Origin: Bacteroidota bacterium
GTDB lineage: Bacteria; Bacteroidota; Ignavibacteria; UBA10030
Length of the DNA stretch: 64,000 bases
NCBI GenBank assembly: GCA_025454835.1
Contig: JALONQ010000009.1
Span: 30,192-94,191 of the forward strand
Direction: 5' to 3'
The notes under the pieces were generated by a model that was not told the origin of the DNA, ran no database searches, and was given only the letters and a program-made list of their open reading frames with translations. This document shows, piece by piece, positions 18,784 through 28,141 of this stretch (within the stretch, counting starts at the first letter, position 1; each line of letters opens with the position of its first letter). A program made the position numbers and the translations under genes.

Positions 18784-20348
18784 CGCACACCTCCCGCCTC
18801 GAGCGCTCGTTTGAGCGCCGTCCGACGCCGCCAACGAAGGAGGCCGTACCCCACGACGAGCAGCGGCGGCAGGAGGAGGTTGGAGTATTTCATCGCCTGT
18901 TTCGTGCCGTCGTCGACGACATCGAGCGGCGGCTGGGCCAGGTTCTTCGAGCGGATAGTGATCAGACCGGCGTCGTCGGCCAGGTAGTCGACGATGTTGC
19001 TGAAGAACGTGGCGTTGCCCCGCGACCCGGCGAGCTCATCCTTCATGAAGTCGCCGTCGCCCACGACCACCATACGCGTGGCGGGGCTCCGGAGCGTCGA
19101 TGGCGCGAGCGGTGTCCCTTCGAACGCTGAAGTGAACGAGCCTGTCACGGCGGCGGCGAGGGGGAGCGATCGCTCGTTCCAGTCGGTCGGTTGGTATTGC
19201 GCAAAGGGATCGACGAGCGTCATGCCGGTCGCGCGGCCGCTCTGTTCGGACGAGCGCACCAGCACTTCCGCGGTGAGTCCCCGCGACGAGGCGAAACTCG
19301 TGTCGACCGACGAAGCAAAGAAGAAGATGATGCTGCGCAGATCTTTGACGACCGGATTCTCGCTGAACGACGAGGCATTCGGGAGGTAGGGGAAGGGGAC
19401 CTGACTCTGGATCTGGAAGAACCCCTGCTGACGCATGACGGTGATATTGGCGCACTGCTGGTCGCGAATGAGGTCGGCGTTCACGCGTACGCCATAGGAC
19501 TCGAGGAGATTGTCCAGGCCCACGTCGGTTGGCTGCGCGAACCGGTACTGCGAATTGAGGTCCACGCTCATTCGATTCAGCAGAAAGGCCGCTGTCCCGC
19601 CGCGCATGATATAGCGGTCGATGACGGCGGAAGCGCTGTCGGAAAGCTTCTGTGTCGGCGCGATCACGAGCAATGCCGCCAGGTCGGCCGGCACGTCGGC
19701 GGATGCGGCCAGGTCCACAGGTATCACGTCATAGTTCCTCGCCAGTTCCTGATACGCTCGCTGCCATTGGTTGACCGGCGTCTCACCATGTCCCTGCGCG
19801 TAGCCGACCCGTTTCTTCGTGCGGGTCGTGAGGCGCTTGATGGCTGCGCTCAGATCGTACTCGAGCGAGCCAAGGTTCTGCACCACCGGGATCGCCTCCT
19901 TGCGGTCCTCGTATTGAAGCACGAGGCCCAAATAGGCCCGCTTCACCTGGAACTTGTCCTGTTCCACGACCTGTACCTCGACCGGCGGAACGCCCTGCTG
20001 CTGGGCCTCCTGCTCGGCCGTCTCGGTCGACGGATCGACGAAGGTGTACTGTAGACCGGCGCCGGCATAGGCCCGGTATTCGTTCAACATATCGAGCACG
20101 GAACGACGCGTATTGTTGTAGGGCGCGGGGAGGTCCTCCGTGAAATAGGCCGTCACGGTCACGCGGTCGTCGAGCTGTTCGACCAGGCGGCGCGAAGCGT
20201 CGCTGAGCGTGAACACTTTCTGGTCGGTCAGGTCCACTCGGGTGAACAAACGTACGGAGACGAAGTTGATGAGAATGAGAATGGCCAGCACCAGCGCCAC
20301 CCGCAGGGCAGCGTGCAGCCGTTTACCGGATGCGGTTCGTTGATTCAT
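18780..20348 (-). CDS. gldG: GldG-like ABC transporter auxiliary subunit
   Basis: 522 residues with an N-terminal helix (LVLAILILINFVSVRLF), a long periplasmic part with the features of the ABC_transp_aux family (about 50-330; FTLSDASRRLVEQL and GYAQGHGETPVNQW), and a C-terminal helix (LLLPPLLVVGYGLL). It corresponds to GldG, which with GldA and GldF forms an ABC transporter linked to gliding motility and to Bacteroidota surface functions. It is located 16 bp after gldF. The link to motility in this organism is inference, since no gldKLMN genes are in view. Confidence 0.85.
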   Translation of the reverse strand: MNQRTASGKRLHAALRVALVLAILILINFVSVRLFTRVDLTDQKVFTLSDASRRLVEQLDDRVTVTAYFTEDLPAPYNNTRRSVLDMLNEYRAYAGAGLQYTFVDPSTETAEQEAQQQGVPPVEVQVVEQDKFQVKRAYLGLVLQYEDRKEAIPVVQNLGSLEYDLSAAIKRLTTRTKKRVGYAQGHGETPVNQWQRAYQELARNYDVIPVDLAASADVPADLAALLVIAPTQKLSDSASAVIDRYIMRGGTAAFLLNRMSVDLNSQYRFAQPTDVGLDNLLESYGVRVNADLIRDQQCANITVMRQQGFFQIQSQVPFPYLPNASSFSENPVVKDLRSIIFFFASSVDTSFASSRGLTAEVLVRSSEQSGRATGMTLVDPFAQYQPTDWNERSLPLAAAVTGSFTSAFEGTPLAPSTLRSPATRMVVVGDGDFMKDELAGSRGNATFFSNIVDYLADDAGLITIRSKNLAQPPLDVVDDGTKQAMKYSNLLLPPLLVVGYGLLRWRRRTALKRALEAGGVR

Positions 20349-20364
20349 GGTCGGTCTCCTTCGG

Positions 20365-21093
20365 TCACCAGGTGCGTCGCTGCAACGACAGCACGGTGAG
20401 ATAGATCGCGAATCCGGCCACGGACGCGAAGTAGATCAGGTCGCGCGTATCGACGACGCCCCGCGCGATGCTCTGGTAATGGAAGTCGGTTCCCAGGAAC
20501 TCGACGGTGCCGGTCACAAACGAGGGCAAATACATGAGCACCTTGTCGAGCATGAAGAAGATGAAGCAAAGCAAGAAGCCCAGGATGAACGCGATGATCT
20601 GGTTGTCGGTGAGGCTCGATGCGAACAGGCCAAGACTGATGTAGACGGCGGCCATCAACACCAGGCCCAGGTAGCCTCCGATGATCGGTCCTGCGTCAAC
20701 GTCGCCCAGCGAAGCGATCGTCGCCGCATAGATCAACGTCGGCACGAGCGCCAGCCCGATAAGGGCCCAGGCGGCGAGGAACTTGCCGAGAACGACCTCG
20801 GCGTCGCGGAGCGGCTTCGTCGTGAGCAGCTCGATCGTTCCCGTCTTCATCTCTTCTGCGATGAGACGCATCGTGATGGCAGGGATGATGAACAGAAAGG
20901 CGAGCGGCGCGAATTCGAACGTCATCCGCATCGACGCGATGTTGAGCAAGAACAGATTGCTGCTGTGGAAGTAACCGATGATGGCCAGGAACACTACGAT
21001 GACGACATAGGCCACCGGAGAGTTGAACGAAGAACGGAGCTCTCGTCCGGCGATGATCGCGGTGTGGCGTGTGCGCTGGAGCAGGGCATTCAT
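20365..21093 (-). CDS. gldF: GldF-like ABC-2 permease
   Basis: 242 residues with six predicted helices and the ABC-2 membrane signature RLIAEEMKTGTIELLTTKPL near residue 80, where the cytosolic coupling helix lies. It overlaps the ATPase gene by four bases, so ATPase, permease and GldG form one transporter module. Its likely role is export or release at the inner membrane; the substrate is unknown. Confidence 0.87.
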   Translation of the reverse strand: MNALLQRTRHTAIIAGRELRSSFNSPVAYVVIVVFLAIIGYFHSSNLFLLNIASMRMTFEFAPLAFLFIIPAITMRLIAEEMKTGTIELLTTKPLRDAEVVLGKFLAAWALIGLALVPTLIYAATIASLGDVDAGPIIGGYLGLVLMAAVYISLGLFASSLTDNQIIAFILGFLLCFIFFMLDKVLMYLPSFVTGTVEFLGTDFHYQSIARGVVDTRDLIYFASVAGFAIYLTVLSLQRRTW

Positions 21094-22049
21094 GCGGTCA
21101 CCTCGTCGGTACGGGTCAGGCGGTGGAACACTTCTTCGAGGCTCGTGGCTTTGCGCGACAGCTCGAGCATCACCCAGCCGTTCCGGACGGCGAGCTGGAA
21201 GAGGTCCTCGCGGACGTCGCTCCCCTTGGCGGCATGGAGGACGAAACGATGGGCCGGTCCGTCGGAGGGGACGTAGGTCACGCTCTCGACATGCGGGAGC
21301 GCGGCGAGCGCCGGATGCAGATCGGCCATGGCGTTCGTTGTGTTGGAGCGCAGCTCGACCGAAATGATCTCGGACCCGCGGAACTGCGATTGCAGTTGCG
21401 CCGGCGTGCCGTCGGCCACGATGCGTCCGTCATTGATGATGACGACGCGGTCGCAGGTCGCCTGCACTTCGGAGAGGATGTGGGTCGAGAAGATAACGGT
21501 CTTCTGACGGCCAAGCTGCCTGATGAGCGACCGGATCTCCACGATTTGATTCGGGTCGAGGCCGCTGGTCGGCTCGTCGAGGATCAGCACCTGCGGGTCG
21601 TGGATCATCGCTTGCGCGAGACCCACACGCTGGCGGTATCCCTTCGAAAGCTCCCCGATGTCCTTGTGACGGACATCGCCAAGACCGCAGAGATCCACCA
21701 TCTCCTTCAACCGCGAGCGAATCAGGACTGGTGCCATGGTGTGCAGTTCGCCGGCATATGTCAGGTACTCGAGGACGTTCATTTCAAGATAGAGCGGATT
21801 ATGCTCGGGCAGATACCCGATCTTTCGCCGCACGGCCAGCGAGTGTTCAGCGATGCTCAGGCCGTCGACCATCACTTCGCCGCTGGTCGGAGGTAAGTAA
21901 CAGGTGATGACCTTCATCGTGGTGGTCTTACCGGCACCGTTGGGACCCAGGAAGCCCAGAATCTCTCCGGTCTGAACATCGAAGGAGATGCTGTCGACAG
22001 CCTTCTCCGAACCGTAGAACTTGGTTAGATCACGGACAGTTATGGCCAT
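21090..22049 (-). CDS. gldA: GldA-like ABC transporter ATPase
   Basis: 319 residues. Walker A is GPNGAGKTT (about 38), the Q-loop region ends GYLPEHNPLY, the ABC signature is LSKGYRQRVGLAQA, and Walker B is VLILDEPTSGLDPNQ, with the switch His in FSTHILSEVQ. The C-terminal about 90 residues form an accessory domain as in GldA and DrrA-type ATPases. It is the first gene of the gldA-gldF-gldG-DUF4340 operon and has a credible promoter upstream at 22125-22154. Confidence 0.9.
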   Translation of the reverse strand: MAITVRDLTKFYGSEKAVDSISFDVQTGEILGFLGPNGAGKTTTMKVITCYLPPTSGEVMVDGLSIAEHSLAVRRKIGYLPEHNPLYLEMNVLEYLTYAGELHTMAPVLIRSRLKEMVDLCGLGDVRHKDIGELSKGYRQRVGLAQAMIHDPQVLILDEPTSGLDPNQIVEIRSLIRQLGRQKTVIFSTHILSEVQATCDRVVIINDGRIVADGTPAQLQSQFRGSEIISVELRSNTTNAMADLHPALAALPHVESVTYVPSDGPAHRFVLHAAKGSDVREDLFQLAVRNGWVMLELSRKATSLEEVFHRLTRTDEVTA

Positions 22050-22124
22050 AAGTGGTTGTAATGATTGAGGTTACTAAGAGGCCGGACGATCTTCAGGGAG
22101 TCCGTACCTTTCAGAATAGCTGAA

Positions 22125-22154
22125 AATATACAAAAAAGAGCACAATGGAGTCAA
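22125..22154 (-). promoter_or_regulatory. Probable promoter of the gld operon
   Basis: On the minus strand, TTGACT (22154-22149), an 18-bp spacer and TATATT (22130-22125) form a sigma70-like pair about 75 bp before the gldA ATG. A short hairpin, TTCAG-CTATT-CTGAA, falls at the start of the predicted leader. Confidence 0.5.
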
Positions 22155-22224
22155 TGGGGAATACCGTTTGACGGCTCGACAGTCATCGCGGTTCCATGGC
22201 CTGACTGGCCCTGACCACATTGAT

Positions 22225-22253
22225 TTGTATTCTTGGCGAAAAGAGCGTATCAT
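22225..22253 (+). promoter_or_regulatory. Possible cold-shock gene promoter with long leader
   Basis: TTGTAT (22225-22230), a 17-bp spacer and TATCAT (22248-22253). If used, it gives a leader of about 215 nt before the first cold-shock gene, in line with the long structured 5' UTRs of csp mRNAs. The sequence match is modest. Confidence 0.35.
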
Positions 22254-22475
22254 CAGTGCGACAACGACATACCCGCCTGCTGACCGAACAGGGCCCCTTG
22301 TTGGGGACCCCCGCTCCGACCGCAGAAGCTGCAGTAGCACGTCTCAGTACCCCTTTCGTTGGAATCCGCACCCCGGGTCTGCCATCGTAGGATGAACGCT
22401 GCACGGCACAGCTTGCCTGGGAGAGCACGTCACGGACGGATTCACCATCACCATCTTCAACGAAAGGATGTACCC
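22254..22475 (+). other. Untranslated leader region upstream of the cold-shock genes
   Basis: No credible gene. It contains GC-rich inverted segments such as GGGGACCCCC (about 22303) and ends with a purine-rich ribosome site, GAAAGGATG, before the ATG at 22476. A cold-responsive RNA leader is plausible but unproven. Confidence 0.35.
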
Positions 22476-22676
22476 ATGGCACAGGGCACTGTGAAATGGT
22501 TCAATGCGGCGAAGGGCTTCGGTTTCATCTCCCGTCCGGGCGATGAAGACGTCTTTGTCCACTACAAAGCGATCGCAGGCGACGGCTACAAGACCCTGAA
22601 CGAAGGCGACAAGGTCGAGTTTGAGGTCGTCAAGGGCCCGAAGGGCCTTCAGGCCGCGAACGTCGTCAAGGTCTGA
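22476..22676 (+). CDS. Cold-shock domain protein, CspA type
   Basis: 66 residues starting [18 protein letters not shown], with both RNA-binding motifs of the family: KGFGFI (RNP1) and VFVHYKAI (RNP2, with a Tyr where most have Ser). The full small OB-fold is present. It probably binds single-stranded RNA or DNA as an RNA chaperone. Longer upstream frames have no homology; the ATG at 22476 has a ribosome site. A second cold-shock gene follows after 110 bp. Confidence 0.93.
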   Translation: MAQGTVKWFNAAKGFGFISRPGDEDVFVHYKAIAGDGYKTLNEGDKVEFEVVKGPKGLQAANVVKV

Positions 22677-22786
22677 CGATCGTTCGATCGTAGCCGCCCT
22701 GGCGGTGTTGTCCGCTGGGGCGATCCTATTGTTGGCGGCCGTGACCCTTGCGTCCGCCCGTTCCTCCCACCGTAGAAAGGCTGAGC

Positions 22787-22990
22787 ATGGAACGAGGAAC
22801 CGTCAAGTTCTTCAATTCGACCAAGGGATTCGGCTTCATCACGATGGACAACAACGAAGAGGTCTTCTTCCACGAGTCCAACGTCAAGAACACCGGATTC
22901 CGGTCCACACTAGGTCAGGGTGACCTGGTGGAGTTCGAGATCAAGAATGAACAGAAAGGAAAGCGCGCGTATAACATCTCGCGCGTCTGA
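22787..22990 (+). CDS. Cold-shock domain protein, second copy
   Basis: 67 residues starting MERGTVKFFNSTKGFGFI, with VFFHESNVKN as the second RNA-binding motif. It is clearly diverged from the upstream copy (NISRV end against NVVKV), so the pair is an old duplication rather than a recent repeat. AGAAAGG lies upstream of the ATG. It is followed by a strong terminator and probably shares a transcript with the first copy. Confidence 0.93.
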   Translation: MERGTVKFFNSTKGFGFITMDNNEEVFFHESNVKNTGFRSTLGQGDLVEFEIKNEQKGKRAYNISRV

Positions 22991-23002
22991 CCCCGAAACG
23001 AG

Positions 23003-23036
23003 CAACGGGAGCCGAGAGGCTCCCGTTGTGCTTTCT
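23003..23036 (+). terminator. Terminator after the cold-shock genes
   Basis: An 11-bp perfect stem, CAACGGGAGCC / GGCTCCCGTTG, closed by a GAGA tetraloop and followed by the moderately T-rich GTGCTTTCT. It sits 13 bp after the second csp stop codon. Confidence 0.75.
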
Positions 23037-23064
23037 GACATCGCCGATGTTCCTCTGAAGATCT

Positions 23065-23161
23065 CAAAGCGAACACAGATCAACACTGAAAAATCGGATG
23101 ACCATAACACACTTTCGATCTGTGCAGATCCCTCTCTCCCGTGTCGATCAGTGTTCCCGCC
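23065..23161. repeat. Dispersed inverted repeat of the AACGCAGATcAACGCTGA family
   Basis: The left arm begins GCGAACACAGATCAACACTG. The right arm carries the reverse complement, GATCAGTGTTCCCGC, with ATCTGTGCAGATC near the centre. Its relatives are at 29442 and 33612. It ends 4 bp before the stop codon of the minus-strand DUF4175 gene. Confidence 0.6.
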
Positions 23162-23165
23162 GTTC

Positions 23166-26100
23166 TCAAGGTCTTTCCGTCTGCTCCCGCTCCAACGCCT
23201 CGAAGTACCGCCTGATCAATTCCTGATAATCCCGCGCGAAGCCCTGTTCGAGCGCCCGGTCAAGCTCCTCACGCAGACGTGAGCGTCCCTGCGGCTCGAC
23301 GGCGGTCGGTCCCGGACGCACGATCGTACGACCCGTCGTGGCCCGGCGCCGACGTTCGAAGTCACGCTCTTGCATCGAACGCGAGGCGTCGAGCAAACGC
23401 GACAAGATGCGCTCCTGCCGGCGGATCGTTTCGGGGCTGGCGTTGTTCCGTTCGAGCTGACGGATGACCTCGCGCATTTCCTCGGCAACCTGCTGAAGGT
23501 CCCCCAACGCCCGCTCTCCGGTCGTGCTCGCGCGCGCTTCCCGCTCGAGTTGCTCCAGAGACTTGCGCACCGCATCCTGCTCGCGCGCCAGCCGAGCCGC
23601 TTCCGCCGCGCGCTGCATCATCTCCATGTTCCCCATCTGCTGGGTCTGAAGATTGATCGATTGCTGCTGGCCCGCCATCATCTGCAGCTGCTGCATGAGG
23701 CCCATGCCGCCGGGACTTCCGTCGGAGCCCTGCATCATCTGCTGCAGCGCATCCTGCACCTGCTGCGCCGCGCTGTTGAGCGAACTCATCGCGCTGGTCT
23801 GGTCCTGCGACGCCATCGTACCGTTACGCCCCTCGAGGTCCCGCATGGCGCTCTGCATCTGTGTCATGGCTTGGCCGAGGGCCTTCGCGACGCCCGGGGT
23901 GACAGCGAAGGATCGCTGAGCCTCTTCGCCGAGGCTGCTGATCACGTTCCCCAGGTCCTGCATCGCTCGCTGTTGGCCTTGCGCATTCTGTCGCAGCTGC
24001 GGCGAGTTCGACGGGGCAGAGCGCGCCTGATTGCGCAATGCCTCCTGGTCCTCGGAGACCTGCAAAAGATCGGCCGTGGCCCTTCGCAGGGCGTTCATCG
24101 TCTGTGCCGCCTGCTTCTGCAGCATCTGCCGTTGCAACGCGTTCATCTGCTGCGCGAACTGCTCCAACGACCGCTGCGCGTTCTGTTGCTTCTGCCGGGC
24201 GGCATTCATGTTGCCCTGGCGCATGTCCTGTGCGGCCTGTCGCATCATCTCGCCGAGTTGTTGCGCCTCGAGCGACTCGTTGAGCTTCATCATCTGCTCG
24301 GCGGGCATCTCCGTGAAGAATTCCTCCATCCGGCGCTGCAGGTCCTGTGCTGCGGCTTCCATCTCCCGTTGCGCTTCGGCGAACTCCTCCTGGCGCTTCG
24401 CCAGCTCCTCCGTCGATCGGCCCAGCGAATCGGCTTTGCGACCCTCCTCCGCCTGCTGCTTGGCGAGATCGTCGGCCCGCTTCACCACCTCGTCCATCTT
24501 CTGCTCGACCTGGATCCGCTTCAATAAATTGATCGTCCGCTCGAGGTTCTGCCGGAACCGTTCTTCGGAGAACTGCGCTTGCTCGAGCGCCTGACGCAGT
24601 TGCTCCCGATCGATGTTCTGCATTGATTGCTGCATCTGCCGCAGGGCGTCCTGAAGGGCCTTGGTGTCCATCTCCTGAAAGAGGGACTGCAGCTCCATGT
24701 ACTTCTCCATCGTCTCCGGCGAGAGGACCTGTTGCTGTTCCATCTGGGCCGTCATCTCGTCCATCTTCTTCGCGGTCTCGTCAACCTTCTTCTGCAGATC
24801 GTCGAGCCGCTTCGCCATTTCCTTCGTCTGTTGCTCCTTCGCCCAGTCGGTCTCTTTGTTCTGTTTCAGGTCTCGCGAGAGCTTCTGAAGCTCATCGCGA
24901 AGCTTCTTCGAATCTTCGAGCGCTTCCTTCATCTCCTCGATCGCCGTCTCCTGCCCCCGATCAAGGTCGGTGAAGACCTCCTCCAGGGACGGAAGCCTGA
25001 GCGTGAACAGCGGACTCCGCGCTGATGTGGGGCCGTTGATGTTATCGTTGTCGAACACTTCGACGCAGTATTCGACGACGTCCTCAGGCACCAGATGGAG
25101 CGCCGAGACGTCCCACTGGTCGATCGTCTGGAGGCGGGTCCGGTCGCCGGGCGGGAGCGTGAGCGGACGGTAGGTGAAGGTCTCGCGCACCTCTTCGAAC
25201 TTGGAGTGGCTCAGCCGATACGCCAGCCGCATAGAGCTGATGCCGTAGTCGTCGCCAGCCTCGATCAAGAGACCGATCGGAAGGTCGCCGGCGATGTCGA
25301 GGTTTCGCCCCGGATCGACCACGCGTACCGTGGGCGGCGCATCCGGAAGGAGGGTGATCGGGTACCGAACGGGCGAAGCGTTCGCGAGAGAAGCTTCATC
25401 GAAGACCTCGACGCGATAATGCCCCTCTGAGCGCACGGTGAAGGAACCCGTGAAGGACGCGCCGCGGATCGTCAGCGGCACGACCGTCGAGTCTCCGAAA
25501 ACCAACCGTCCCTGAATGAGGTCTTTGCTGGCCGCGCCAGTGATCGTTGCGACGGTCCCCGGAAGAACACGGATGTCGCCGGTGAAGTCCGGCTGCTGTC
25601 GTCGCGAGAGCCGCGAGTAGGCCGGCGGATCGAGTCGGACGCCGAAGGCGGTGATCACCGGACGGTCGACGACCTCGACGCGGTACACCACGCTCGAATG
25701 CTCTCCGACCATGGCAACGTACTCTGAGCTGAAACGCAGGTCGGTGAGCGAGGCACGGTACGTGCCGGACGAATCGCGGACCATGCCAGCGCGGTCGTAG
25801 GTCGTCTGCCCTCCGATCCTTCGGCCGAGCGTGACGGGAAGCGAGCGATGGAGCAACTCGCCCGCAGCATTTCGCACGATGACACGGACGCCCACGGTAC
25901 CACCCTTGACAACTTCCGTGTTGCCTGGTTCGACCTCGAAGACGTACATCGGCGGAGGCGTGAACGGCGTCGCAAAGAGCGCCAGCCGGTACCAGGCGCT
26001 CCCGATGGACCCGGGGAAGAGGAGGGTGAGGAACGCGATGGACGCCGCCGCCACCAAGCCTCGCAAGCGCCACCGCCGGGACGGTTGCCGGTCGACCGCC

Positions 26101-26567
26101 GTCGTCAGATCGATCGCCTCGACTTCGGCATACAATAGGCGTATCGCCTCGGTGGCAAGGTCGGATGATACCCACCCGGCGTCCACGCGCGTTGGGCCAA
26201 GCTGCAGGGCGTTCACCAGCCGGTCGCGGATCGTCGGAAAAGAAGCTCCGACCCGGTCCGCGACAGCAAGTAAAGTATCGCCTCTGAGGATGCCGGCGGA
26301 ACGAAGCCATGGAACAAGAGCGTATACGCCGGCGCACAACAGGGAGCCGAGGAACACGACGGCGATGAATGTGCGCAGGCCGACCTCGCCGTGGAGCCCC
26401 CATTCGGTCAGCACGGCCACGCCGGCGAAGGCCGAGGCGCCGGCAAGTGCTTGCCAACCGCGCCGCGCGGCTTCGCTGCGCAGTTCGAGCCGATGGACCG
26501 CTTCGACCCGATCGTGCAACTGCGCGATCAATTCCTGGTATGAAGGAAGGGAGGATATCACGGTCAC
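23166..26567 (-). CDS. Large DUF4175-like membrane protein with long coiled coil
   Basis: 1133 residues. Three hydrophobic segments lie near 45-60, 68-90 and 170-190. Immunoglobulin-like extracellular domains follow (about 210-530). From about 540 to the end the protein is Gln-, Glu-, Met- and Lys-rich coiled coil, including stretches such as MEQQQVLSPETMEKYMELQ and QQMMQGSDGSPGGMG. This is the DUF4175 architecture, commonly coded with DUF4159 and MoxR-type genes. Its role is unknown; an envelope scaffold is likely. Its start overlaps the stop of the DUF4159 gene by four bases, so the two act as a pair. Confidence 0.78.
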   Translation of the reverse strand: MTVISSLPSYQELIAQLHDRVEAVHRLELRSEAARRGWQALAGASAFAGVAVLTEWGLHGEVGLRTFIAVVFLGSLLCAGVYALVPWLRSAGILRGDTLLAVADRVGASFPTIRDRLVNALQLGPTRVDAGWVSSDLATEAIRLLYAEVEAIDLTTAVDRQPSRRWRLRGLVAAASIAFLTLLFPGSIGSAWYRLALFATPFTPPPMYVFEVEPGNTEVVKGGTVGVRVIVRNAAGELLHRSLPVTLGRRIGGQTTYDRAGMVRDSSGTYRASLTDLRFSSEYVAMVGEHSSVVYRVEVVDRPVITAFGVRLDPPAYSRLSRRQQPDFTGDIRVLPGTVATITGAASKDLIQGRLVFGDSTVVPLTIRGASFTGSFTVRSEGHYRVEVFDEASLANASPVRYPITLLPDAPPTVRVVDPGRNLDIAGDLPIGLLIEAGDDYGISSMRLAYRLSHSKFEEVRETFTYRPLTLPPGDRTRLQTIDQWDVSALHLVPEDVVEYCVEVFDNDNINGPTSARSPLFTLRLPSLEEVFTDLDRGQETAIEEMKEALEDSKKLRDELQKLSRDLKQNKETDWAKEQQTKEMAKRLDDLQKKVDETAKKMDEMTAQMEQQQVLSPETMEKYMELQSLFQEMDTKALQDALRQMQQSMQNIDREQLRQALEQAQFSEERFRQNLERTINLLKRIQVEQKMDEVVKRADDLAKQQAEEGRKADSLGRSTEELAKRQEEFAEAQREMEAAAQDLQRRMEEFFTEMPAEQMMKLNESLEAQQLGEMMRQAAQDMRQGNMNAARQKQQNAQRSLEQFAQQMNALQRQMLQKQAAQTMNALRRATADLLQVSEDQEALRNQARSAPSNSPQLRQNAQGQQRAMQDLGNVISSLGEEAQRSFAVTPGVAKALGQAMTQMQSAMRDLEGRNGTMASQDQTSAMSSLNSAAQQVQDALQQMMQGSDGSPGGMGLMQQLQMMAGQQQSINLQTQQMGNMEMMQRAAEAARLAREQDAVRKSLEQLEREARASTTGERALGDLQQVAEEMREVIRQLERNNASPETIRRQERILSRLLDASRSMQERDFERRRRATTGRTIVRPGPTAVEPQGRSRLREELDRALEQGFARDYQELIRRYFEALEREQTERP

Positions 26568-27232
26568 CGGGTCAGAGCCCAGACGATGAGGTTAGTGCCG
26601 AATCGGAGCGCTTCCAGCCGCACCGCTTCGGGGTCGCCGTGGATCTCGGCATCCACCCAGCCGTCGCTCGGGTTCGATTCCACGGAATAGAAGAGCGACA
26701 AACGACCGTCGACGAACAGCCCGTAGCCGCGCGAGGGCTTGTTGTCATGTTCATGCGTCTTCGGGACGCCGTTGGGGAAACTGAATGGAATACGGTAGAT
26801 CGGATGGTCGAACGGGATCTCGACCAGCGGGGCTCCGGGCATCACCTTCGCCAACTCACGCCGAAAGGCCTTGTCTAATCCATAGTCATCATCGACGTAC
26901 AGAAATCCGCCCCGCTCCAAGTAGAGCCTCAGTCGGTCGGCTTCGGCCTGACTGAAGACCACATTTCCGTGACCGGTCATGAACAGGAAGGAGTAGGTGA
27001 ACAGCCGGTCGCTGGAGAGCTCAACGAACTCGTAGCGCGGGTCGGAGTCCACGCCGGCCTGCTGCTTCGCGAACCGCAGGAGGTTCACTTCGGCCGACGG
27101 GTCGTTATACCAATCCCCGCCGCCGGAATACTTCAGCCGGCCAATGCGGAACTGCGACTCCATGCGGGCCTGCGCATCGACGGAACCGACCAACCACACC
27201 AGCAAAAGGGGCAAGAGCGACAGTCGCTTCAT
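26564..27232 (-). CDS. DUF4159 exported protein
   Basis: 222 residues. The start at 27232 gives MKRLSLLPLLLVWLVGSVDAQA, a clean signal peptide; an in-frame ATG two codons earlier is possible. The rest matches DUF4159: FRIGRLKYSGGGDWYNDPS, FLFMTGHGNVVFSQAEAD and GGFLYVDDDYG. The fold resembles a degenerate glutamine-amidotransferase-like domain. It is translationally coupled to the DUF4175 gene and is probably part of a MoxR/VWA-linked envelope system whose other members lie in the operon at 7.5-17.7 kb. Confidence 0.85.
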   Translation of the reverse strand: MKRLSLLPLLLVWLVGSVDAQARMESQFRIGRLKYSGGGDWYNDPSAEVNLLRFAKQQAGVDSDPRYEFVELSSDRLFTYSFLFMTGHGNVVFSQAEADRLRLYLERGGFLYVDDDYGLDKAFRRELAKVMPGAPLVEIPFDHPIYRIPFSFPNGVPKTHEHDNKPSRGYGLFVDGRLSLFYSVESNPSDGWVDAEIHGDPEAVRLEALRFGTNLIVWALTR

Positions 27233-27348
27233 GAACATAAGGTAGCCACAAGAGCCTGGAACTACAATACAGCCGTTTGCTTCTTGGATGGAGATGGATG
27301 TATCATGTAGACACCTGTCGGACCCTTCGGTATCCCATCGTCCAAAGC

Positions 27349-27405
27349 CATCTCCACACTTCCCACTTCCTCCTTCCAACTTCCAACTTCTAACTTCTTA
27401 CTTGC
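27349..27405. repeat. Pyrimidine-rich degenerate tract before the SRAP gene
   Basis: Nearly pure C/T/A on the plus strand with iterations of CTTCCAACTTC / CACTTCC, ending 1 bp before the ATG at 27407. Similar tracts at 4940-5000, 7441-7540 and 36004-36080 point to a dispersed sequence class. Confidence 0.5.
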
Positions 27406-27406
27406 C

Positions 27407-28141
27407 ATGTGTGGCCGCTACGCCGTCCTCCGCTCCGTCCGCGATTGGGAATCCGAAGCGATGTTCCACGACCTCGCCAATGCAGACCTCGCCTTTGCCG
27501 GACTCCCGAAGTACAACGCCTCCCCCATGCAGTCGCTGCCCGTGATCGAGGTGCGCGACGGAGTTCTGCGGGCTGACGCCATGCAATGGTGGCTGGTCCC
27601 TCACGGATCCAAGGACGGCAAGCCGATGGTGGGCAAGGACGGAACGCCCCTCAAGACATTCAACGCCAAGGCAGTGACGCTTGCGACGTCCCGGCTGTAT
27701 GCTCCGTACTTCCGGTCGGCTCGATGTCTTGTCCCGGCGGACGCCTTCTACGAATGGAAAGCGCTGAGCGATCAGCCGCCCCTTCCTTCTGGCAAGCCGC
27801 CGAAACAGCCGATGGCGATCCGCCTGAAAGAAGGACGACCGATGATGTTCGCGGGACTGTTCTCGGTGTGGAAGGGCGACGAAGGGAAGGAGGTGGGCTC
27901 GTTCTCGATCGTCACGACGTCGGCGAACGAGTTGATGGCGAAGATCCACCAGCGGATGCCGGTGATCCTGCCGCGCGATGCCTACGAGCGGTGGCTCGAC
28001 CGGTCGTATAAGGACACGAACGAACTGCAGAAACTCCTCCGGCCGTATCACGAGGAGGAAATGGAGTTCTGGCCGGTCTCGAAGACGGTCAATAATTCGA
28101 AGAACGACGGACCGGACTGCCTGGAGCCGGTGCGTGTGTAA
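27407..28141 (+). CDS. SRAP-domain protein (YedK/HMCES), abasic-site DNA-protein crosslinker
   Basis: 244 residues. The catalytic Cys2 directly follows the initiator Met (MCGRYAVL). Other active-site motifs are PKYNASPMQSLPVI, CLVPADAFYEWK (with the key Glu) and AKIHQRMPVILP (with the key His). SRAP proteins form a thiazolidine crosslink with abasic sites in single-stranded DNA and shield them until repair. The gene lacks a Shine-Dalgarno sequence and starts at the edge of a pyrimidine tract. Its last 53 bp overlap the convergent DUF72 gene. Confidence 0.95.
   Translation: MCGRYAVLRSVRDWESEAMFHDLANADLAFAGLPKYNASPMQSLPVIEVRDGVLRADAMQWWLVPHGSKDGKPMVGKDGTPLKTFNAKAVTLATSRLYAPYFRSARCLVPADAFYEWKALSDQPPLPSGKPPKQPMAIRLKEGRPMMFAGLFSVWKGDEGKEVGSFSIVTTSANELMAKIHQRMPVILPRDAYERWLDRSYKDTNELQKLLRPYHEEEMEFWPVSKTVNNSKNDGPDCLEPVRV

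Noticed and set aside
23370..24527. 385-residue plus-strand frame rich in Leu, His and Arg
   Set aside because: It mirrors the Gln/Glu-rich coiled coil of the DUF4175-like gene; the low-complexity antisense frame is expected.
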